Translations under genes and position numbers: made by a program
Shown here: piece by piece, positions 62,101 through 64,000 of the stretch
How positions within the stretch are numbered: position 1 is the first letter of the stretch
Layout: each line of letters begins with the position of its first letter
Assembly (NCBI GenBank): GCA_900548385.1
Contig: URKJ01000014.1
Span: forward strand, 1-64,000
DNA length: 64,000 nt
From: an uncultured bacterium
Lineage (GTDB): Bacteria > Verrucomicrobiota > Lentisphaeria > Victivallales > UBA1829
Direction of reading: 5' to 3'
The notes under the pieces: model-generated
What the model was told of the DNA's origin: nothing
Databases searched by the model: none
What the model saw: only the letters and a program-made list of their open reading frames with translations

Positions 62101-62142
62101 AAAAAAAACGCGTCCGCTTCCCATTGCGGGGAAACGGACGCG
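62101..62142 (-). terminator. Rho-independent terminator after nifJ
   Basis: 14-bp stem with one mismatch (CGCGTCCGCTTCCC with GGGAAACGGACGCG) around a short loop, followed on the minus strand by eight T residues (A-run 62101-62108). It lies 25 bp after the nifJ stop. Confidence 0.93.
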
Positions 62143-62166
62143 CGATTATTGACGGTTCTGAATGAA

Positions 62167-64000
62167 TTACTTCATCAGAGCGCCGACCTGCTGGTAGAAT
62201 TCCATGCGTTTGGCGGCATCCGCCTCAGCCTTGGCATAGAGTTCTTCCGCCTGAGCCGGATTGGCTTTCAGCAGGGATTTGTACCGGCCTTCGGAACGGA
62301 TGAAATCCTGGAAAGTTCCGTTCGGAGCGTTCTTGACGTCCCAGGTGAACGGAGTTTCCTTTTCCGGGTTGTAGCGGTAAAGCGGATAATAGCCGCAGTC
62401 AACCGCACGCTTTTCCTCGGTCTGGGTCTTGGACATGTCGATTCCGTGAGCGATACAGGGCGCATACGCGAAGATGATGGACGGACCGTTGTAGGCTTCC
62501 GCTTCAAGGAACGCCTTCATCGTCTGATTTCTGTCGGCGCCCATCGAAACGGACGCGACATACACATAGCCGTAGCTCATGCTCATGAAGCCCATGTTCT
62601 TCTTATAGGTTCTCTTACCGCCCGCAGCGAACTTCGCCACAGCCGCGGTCGGGGTGGACTTGGAAGCCTGTCCGCCGGTGTTGGAGTAAACTTCCGTATC
62701 GAGAACGAGGATATTGACGTTCTTGCCCTGGGCGAGAACGTGGTCGATACCGCCGTAACCGATATCGTTTGCCCAACCGTCACCACCAACGATCCAGACG
62801 GATTTGTCGCAGAAATAGTCGGAAAGTTCATTGACTTTCTTGACGATCTCGCACTGGCAGCCGTCGGCGACGAGCTTGGCGATCATGGCTTTGACCTTCG
62901 CCTGAACGGCGATGGCGGCTTCGGTCTTGGAATTGTCCCAGTTGCTCATGGCGGCATTGAGAGCATCCTTCAGGTCAGCCGGAGTCTTATCGCTGGCAAG
63001 GAGTTTTTCCACTTCCTGCTTGAGAAGTGCGCGGTTGGCGTCGACCGCCATGCGCATACCGAATCCGAATTCCGCATTGTCTTCGAACAGGGAGTTCGCC
63101 CATGCCGGGCCGCGTCCGTTCTTGTCCTTGGTATACGGAATGGTCGGGAACGTTCCGCCGTAGATGGAGGAACAGCCGGTGGCGTTCGCGATCAGCACAT
63201 TTTCGCCGAAGAGCTGAGCCATCAGTTTGACGTACGGGGTCTCGCCGCAGCCGGCGCAAGCTCCGGAGAATTCAAACAACGGCTTGCGGAACATCGCGCC
63301 CTTGACCGTGGAAATGGTGTTGGAGCCCATGACGTTGTCCGGAAGCACATCGTTGAAGAACTTCTCGTTTTCGTTTTCGCCCGCGGCGCGTTCCGCCTCA
63401 AGGCTGGACCAGACAAGAGCCGGAGCCAGTTTGCCGCCCTTGTTGACGGTACACTGATCCACGCAGACTCCGCAACCGGTGCAGTCTTCGATGTAGACCT
63501 GAATCTTGAACTGAAGAGCGGAATCCTTGCCCTTGGCGGGAACGGCTTTGAAAGAAGCCGGAGCACCGGCAAGGTTGGCAGGGTCGATCAGTTTGGCGCG
63601 GATCGCGGCATGAGGACATGCCATGCTGCAGACGTTGCACTGCACGCAGGTCGCGGAATTCCATTTCGGAACGCGCGGAGCAATGCCGCGTTTTTCGAGG
63701 CAGGCGGTTCCGGTCGGGATCTTGCCGTCGACGGACATCGCGGAAACCGGAATGCTGTCGCCCTGAAGTTTCATCGAGGGTTCGATGATCTTTTTGGCGA
63801 ACTCGGATGCATCGTCCGGAAGCAGCTTGACCATCGGAGCGGACGCAATGCCGTCAAGGGAAGCCGGAACATTGACCTGCTGACAGGCGTTGATCGCCGC
63901 GTCGATCAGGGCAAGGTTCATATTGACGACGTCGTCGCCTTTCTTCTTGAACGTCTTCTTGGTCATTTCCTTCATGCCCTCTTCCGCCTTTTCAAACGGA
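62167..64000 (-). CDS. nifJ: Pyruvate:ferredoxin oxidoreductase, C-terminal part (runs off the window)
   Basis: 611 residues of the C-terminal half; the frame is open to base 64000, so the Met at 63975 is internal. Two 4Fe-4S clusters are seen in CVQCNVCSMACPHAAIR and CTGCGVCVDQCTVNKGGK. The thiamine diphosphate domain follows: FSGACAGCGETPYVKL, GDGWANDIGYGGIDHVLA, LDTEVYSNTGGQASKSTPT, and the tail RYNPEKETPFTWD. Oxidises pyruvate to acetyl-CoA and reduced ferredoxin in anaerobes. The N-terminal pyruvate- and CoA-binding domains lie beyond the window. Strong terminator at 62101-62142. Confidence 0.96.
   Translation of the reverse strand, partial: PFEKAEEGMKEMTKKTFKKKGDDVVNMNLALIDAAINACQQVNVPASLDGIASAPMVKLLPDDASEFAKKIIEPSMKLQGDSIPVSAMSVDGKIPTGTACLEKRGIAPRVPKWNSATCVQCNVCSMACPHAAIRAKLIDPANLAGAPASFKAVPAKGKDSALQFKIQVYIEDCTGCGVCVDQCTVNKGGKLAPALVWSSLEAERAAGENENEKFFNDVLPDNVMGSNTISTVKGAMFRKPLFEFSGACAGCGETPYVKLMAQLFGENVLIANATGCSSIYGGTFPTIPYTKDKNGRGPAWANSLFEDNAEFGFGMRMAVDANRALLKQEVEKLLASDKTPADLKDALNAAMSNWDNSKTEAAIAVQAKVKAMIAKLVADGCQCEIVKKVNELSDYFCDKSVWIVGGDGWANDIGYGGIDHVLAQGKNVNILVLDTEVYSNTGGQASKSTPTAAVAKFAAGGKRTYKKNMGFMSMSYGYVYVASVSMGADRNQTMKAFLEAEAYNGPSIIFAYAPCIAHGIDMSKTQTEEKRAVDCGYYPLYRYNPEKETPFTWDVKNAPNGTFQDFIRSEGRYKSLLKANPAQAEELYAKAEADAAKRMEFYQQVGALMK

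Noticed and set aside
1..64000. CRISPR array, tRNA or rRNA genes, riboswitches
   Set aside because: No regularly spaced repeats, tRNA-like or rRNA stretches, and no recognisable riboswitch cores were found in the intergenic gaps on either strand by eye; a covariance search was not possible.

Overview
The window reads as one contig end from a Gram-negative, anaerobic, polysaccharide-degrading bacterium, most likely a Lentisphaerota (Victivallis-like) member of the PVC group. Pointers are the several pseudopilin-like proteins with an N-terminal prepilin-type helix and a C-terminal DGH-type motif, each placed directly before a large secreted glycoside hydrolase; GntR-type regulators with a LacI-like sensor domain; a WaaG-type LPS glycosyltransferase (outer membrane); and pyruvate:ferredoxin oxidoreductase (anaerobic energy metabolism). 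The lineage is an inference from gene style. Bases 10-43 are not genomic: they are a Nextera/Tn5 library adapter left at the contig end.

1-18.2 kb: glycan-utilisation region on the + strand. Three pseudopilin genes (44, 5622, 13964) each precede a large signal-peptide-bearing glycosidase-type gene (720, 6407, 14743). Two of these units start with a GntR/PBP1-type regulator (4531, 12932), and both regulators are driven by a near-identical 81-bp block (6 differences) with perfect TTGACA-17-TATAAT promoters. The middle hydrolase ORF appears fused in frame to a second secreted LamG-like protein with its own Shine-Dalgarno and signal peptide (10643), followed by an NPCBM plus DUF4380-like protein (11320).

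18.4-26.6 kb: an AT-rich, minus-strand type I restriction-modification operon, hsdM-hsdS-[RloC-like ATPase]-hsdR. The extra gene has an ABC-type ATPase split by a coiled coil with a CxxC zinc-hook and a C-terminal R/E/H (HEPN-like) nuclease signature, so it is a candidate tRNA anticodon nuclease guarded by the restriction system. The island is bracketed by the 3' part of the hydrolase at 14743-18231 and an internally deleted remnant of a paralogue at 26851-26995.

27-41 kb: FAD oxidoreductase with divergent AraC regulator, waaG, a U32-family (TrhP-like) protein with a small Nif11-like partner, a GNAT, then a tightly overlapped run of ispF-folE-dtd-dxr-rseP-ispG (isoprenoid, folate/queuosine precursor, D-aminoacyl-tRNA editing, envelope protease), queH, ferritin, another GNAT and a C4 zinc-ribbon coiled-coil protein.

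41-58.5 kb: housekeeping: transketolase, ruvB, GNAT, DUF2062, prmC, AI-2E-type permease, CBS/DRTGG family II pyrophosphatase, a tandem class II aldolase with a degenerate second half, a tannase-family esterase, purA, rodA, YgiQ-type radical SAM protein and a three-repeat beta-domain protein.

58.5-64 kb: a LacI-controlled unit (LacI, DUF4832-like glycosidase, EamA transporter) with a matched pair of operator-like sites, and the C-terminal part of a pyruvate:ferredoxin oxidoreductase gene that runs off the end. No tRNA, rRNA, CRISPR array, transposase or phage gene was recognised.
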